Below are positions 62,757 through 64,000 of a DNA stretch of 64,000 nt, piece after piece; the stretch's first letter is position 1, and the number at the start of each line of letters is the position of its first letter. A program made the translations under genes and the position numbers. Source of the DNA: an uncultured Bacteroidia bacterium (GTDB lineage: Bacteria > Bacteroidota > Bacteroidia > Bacteroidales > F082); NCBI GenBank assembly GCA_902801625.1, contig CADCJI010000017.1, positions 1 to 64,000 on the forward strand, in the 5' to 3' direction. The notes below the pieces were generated by a model, which saw only the letters and a program-made list of their open reading frames with translations, had not been told where the DNA came from and did no database searches.

Positions 62757-62867
62757 TTACATTATCCAAGACAAAAAGCATATCTTTTTGACACTTTTCC
62801 AAGGATTTTTGTCCGATTTTTGACACTTTTCCAAGGAAATATTGCCTTTTTATGACACTTTTCCAAG
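62757..62867 (-). repeat. 32-nt-period tandem repeat with core CTTGGAAAAGTGTCA
   Basis: On the plus strand the core TGACACTTTTCCAAG starts at 62789, 62821 and 62853, exactly 32 nt apart. A degenerate copy (TTACATTATCCAAG, 62757-62770) precedes them. The 15-16-nt cores are identical; the 16-nt stretches between them differ. The array ends 1 nt before the permease 3 stop codon and reaches into the promoter of the ATPase gene. Confidence 0.85.
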
Positions 62868-62868
62868 A

Positions 62869-64000
62869 TTATTCCTTCTTCAACGCCATCACCGGATTCA
62901 CCCGAGCCACGGAAACGATTTGCCACAGCACTGAGCCGATGGCGATGACGAACGACAACACCACCGTCACCACGAAGATCCACGGATACAGGTCGATGCG
63001 ATAGACGAAGTCCTCCAAATAACGCCCGCAGACCCAAACTGCTATGGGGATGGCGATGACATTGGCGATAAGAATCATGATGACGTATTCCTTCAGGTTA
63101 CGGCGTATCTCGCTTTGCATCGTGCCGCCAAACACCTTGCGGACGGCGATGGTCTTCTCGCGCTCGGAGGCGAAATGCGTGCTCATGGCCACCAGTCCCA
63201 GCAGCGACAGCAACACTGCCACTGCCATAAACAAGTCCACAAGGCGCATTTTGTTTTTGGTTCCCTGCAAATCTTGCAGCAGCATATTGTCGATAAAGTC
63301 GGCAGAGGCTTCCCAATAAACGGATTTCTTACTCATGTGCTTATCATACACCCCCATAATGGCCTTACGCGCCTCTGCATGATCACCCACAACCTCCAGC
63401 ACAGGAGAATACGTTACGCCTCTAAACATCGGTTCCTTCCCCACTATCTGTACCGCACCGAAGGTCTCGTCCACCACATGCGCCGCGTCAGTAATGGCAA
63501 AATCCACCACCACACCGCACAGGTCATAACCGACATTCCGCTTGTACCAAGCGCCAAGCGAGTCAGGGTTGAAGTCCTCCATCGGAATCCCCAACTGGCT
63601 TTCCAACAGACCCTGCGTCAACAACCATTGACGTTCATCCAGCTGGCCATACATCGCCTTGATGTCAAAGCCAAACATATCGAAAGCCGTTGTATCGCAC
63701 ATCAGGTATCTCACTTGAATCCAATTGTCAGGATCGTTGAGACGTTTCCAACTTGAACCCATACGGGCACCTCCCGGATAACCGTAGGAATGGCCCATCC
63801 GCTTCACGCAAGGCAAGGCCAGCAGGTCGTTCTCAAAGGCCTCGTCGCCCGATAAGATGGACTCGATGAAAAACAGGTTTTCGGTACGGCACCCGACAGG
63901 CCTTCGCTCCATGTGGCGCATCTGCACCTCCATCGTGATCACCAAGGCAATTAGCACGATGGCAATGACATTCTGCAAGACGATGAACACCTTCGAGAGC
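62869..64000 (-). CDS. FtsX/MacB-type permease (paralogue 3), C-terminal part only
   Basis: The gene continues past the right edge; about 377 residues are visible. It begins within the fifth helix (LSKVFIVLQNVIAIVLIALVIT) and runs through the second periplasmic domain (KRMGHSYGYPGGARMGSSWK) to the three last helices and the end NPVMALKKE. It matches the second halves of paralogues 1 and 2. The order suggests that the block extends upstream beyond the window. Confidence 0.92.
   Translation of the reverse strand, partial: LSKVFIVLQNVIAIVLIALVITMEVQMRHMERRPVGCRTENLFFIESILSGDEAFENDLLALPCVKRMGHSYGYPGGARMGSSWKRLNDPDNWIQVRYLMCDTTAFDMFGFDIKAMYGQLDERQWLLTQGLLESQLGIPMEDFNPDSLGAWYKRNVGYDLCGVVVDFAITDAAHVVDETFGAVQIVGKEPMFRGVTYSPVLEVVGDHAEARKAIMGVYDKHMSKKSVYWEASADFIDNMLLQDLQGTKNKMRLVDLFMAVAVLLSLLGLVAMSTHFASEREKTIAVRKVFGGTMQSEIRRNLKEYVIMILIANVIAIPIAVWVCGRYLEDFVYRIDLYPWIFVVTVVLSFVIAIGSVLWQIVSVARVNPVMALKKE

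Noticed and set aside
62789-62867. Short CRISPR array
   Set aside because: Only 15-16 nt are conserved per 32-nt unit, the intervening 16 nt are AT-rich and partly alike, there are just three units and no cas genes.

Overview
The window looks like a chromosomal segment (GC near 48%) from an uncultured or gut/rumen-type member of the Bacteroidales. The evidence is: promoters of the Bacteroidetes type (TTTG, about 20 nt, TAnnTTTG) in front of many genes; a secreted protein ending in a type IX secretion sorting domain; a PorQ-like type IX secretion protein; a streptopain-type C10 propeptide; a Bacteroidetes-length NusB; a 'reverse' rubrerythrin; and lipoprotein and SPI signals typical of the group. 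No rRNA, tRNA or CRISPR array was found.

Layout. 1-6.2 kb: start of a C10 protease gene, then a tripartite RND efflux operon (adaptor, pump, TolC-like channel; minus strand). 6.2-11.2 kb: tex, a TIR-WG-repeat protein directly upstream of tex, and a DUF234-type ATPase. 11.4-19.6 kb: small membrane proteins, a HAD phosphatase, bifunctional NAD(P)HX repair enzyme Nnr, a large T9SS-exported adhesin-like protein, a MATE exporter and a sirtuin. 19.6-24.3 kb: an accessory island with a DUF262/HNH (GmrSD-like) nuclease, a frameshifted small gene, a REP-associated Y1 transposase surrounded by its two-hairpin repeats, a secreted EEP phosphoesterase and a small protein resembling phage PBECR nucleases. 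24.5-33.5 kb: recA, a TPR lipoprotein, a nucleoside kinase, nadE, a thioesterase and a large GH2 beta-galactosidase. 33.5-40.4 kb: an unrecognised gene and a complete four-gene Wadjet-type (SMC/MukBEF-like plus Toprim) plasmid-defence operon with a short JetD. 40.4-52.8 kb: repeat-rich spacer, LD-carboxypeptidase, arginine deiminase, aat, truA, an AtoE-type transporter, an aldo/keto reductase, ferritin, rubrerythrin, nusB, porQ, recF and a DUF721 gene. 52.8-64 kb (minus strand): a histidine kinase/NtrC-type regulator pair, then three tandem paralogous FtsX/MacB-type permeases, with two DUF4143 ATPase genes inserted among them.

How the parts work together. The NtrC-type regulator implies sigma-54 control, and a sequence with exact -24/-12 spacing (61250-61266) sits upstream of one permease, so the kinase/regulator probably controls the permease block. 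The second permease lacks the transmembrane helix seen in its paralogue. Defence-type genes (TIR-WG, DUF262/HNH, Wadjet, perhaps the PBECR-like protein) are spread between housekeeping genes.

The most unusual structure is at the DNA level. Intergenic leaders of unrelated genes (RND pump, recA, nadE, atoE, ferritin, two permeases) are built from short tandem words of 7-8 nt, each leader with its own word. There is also a 32-nt-period tandem repeat at 62789-62867, a REP/RAYT family, and a repeat element that has lengthened TruA.
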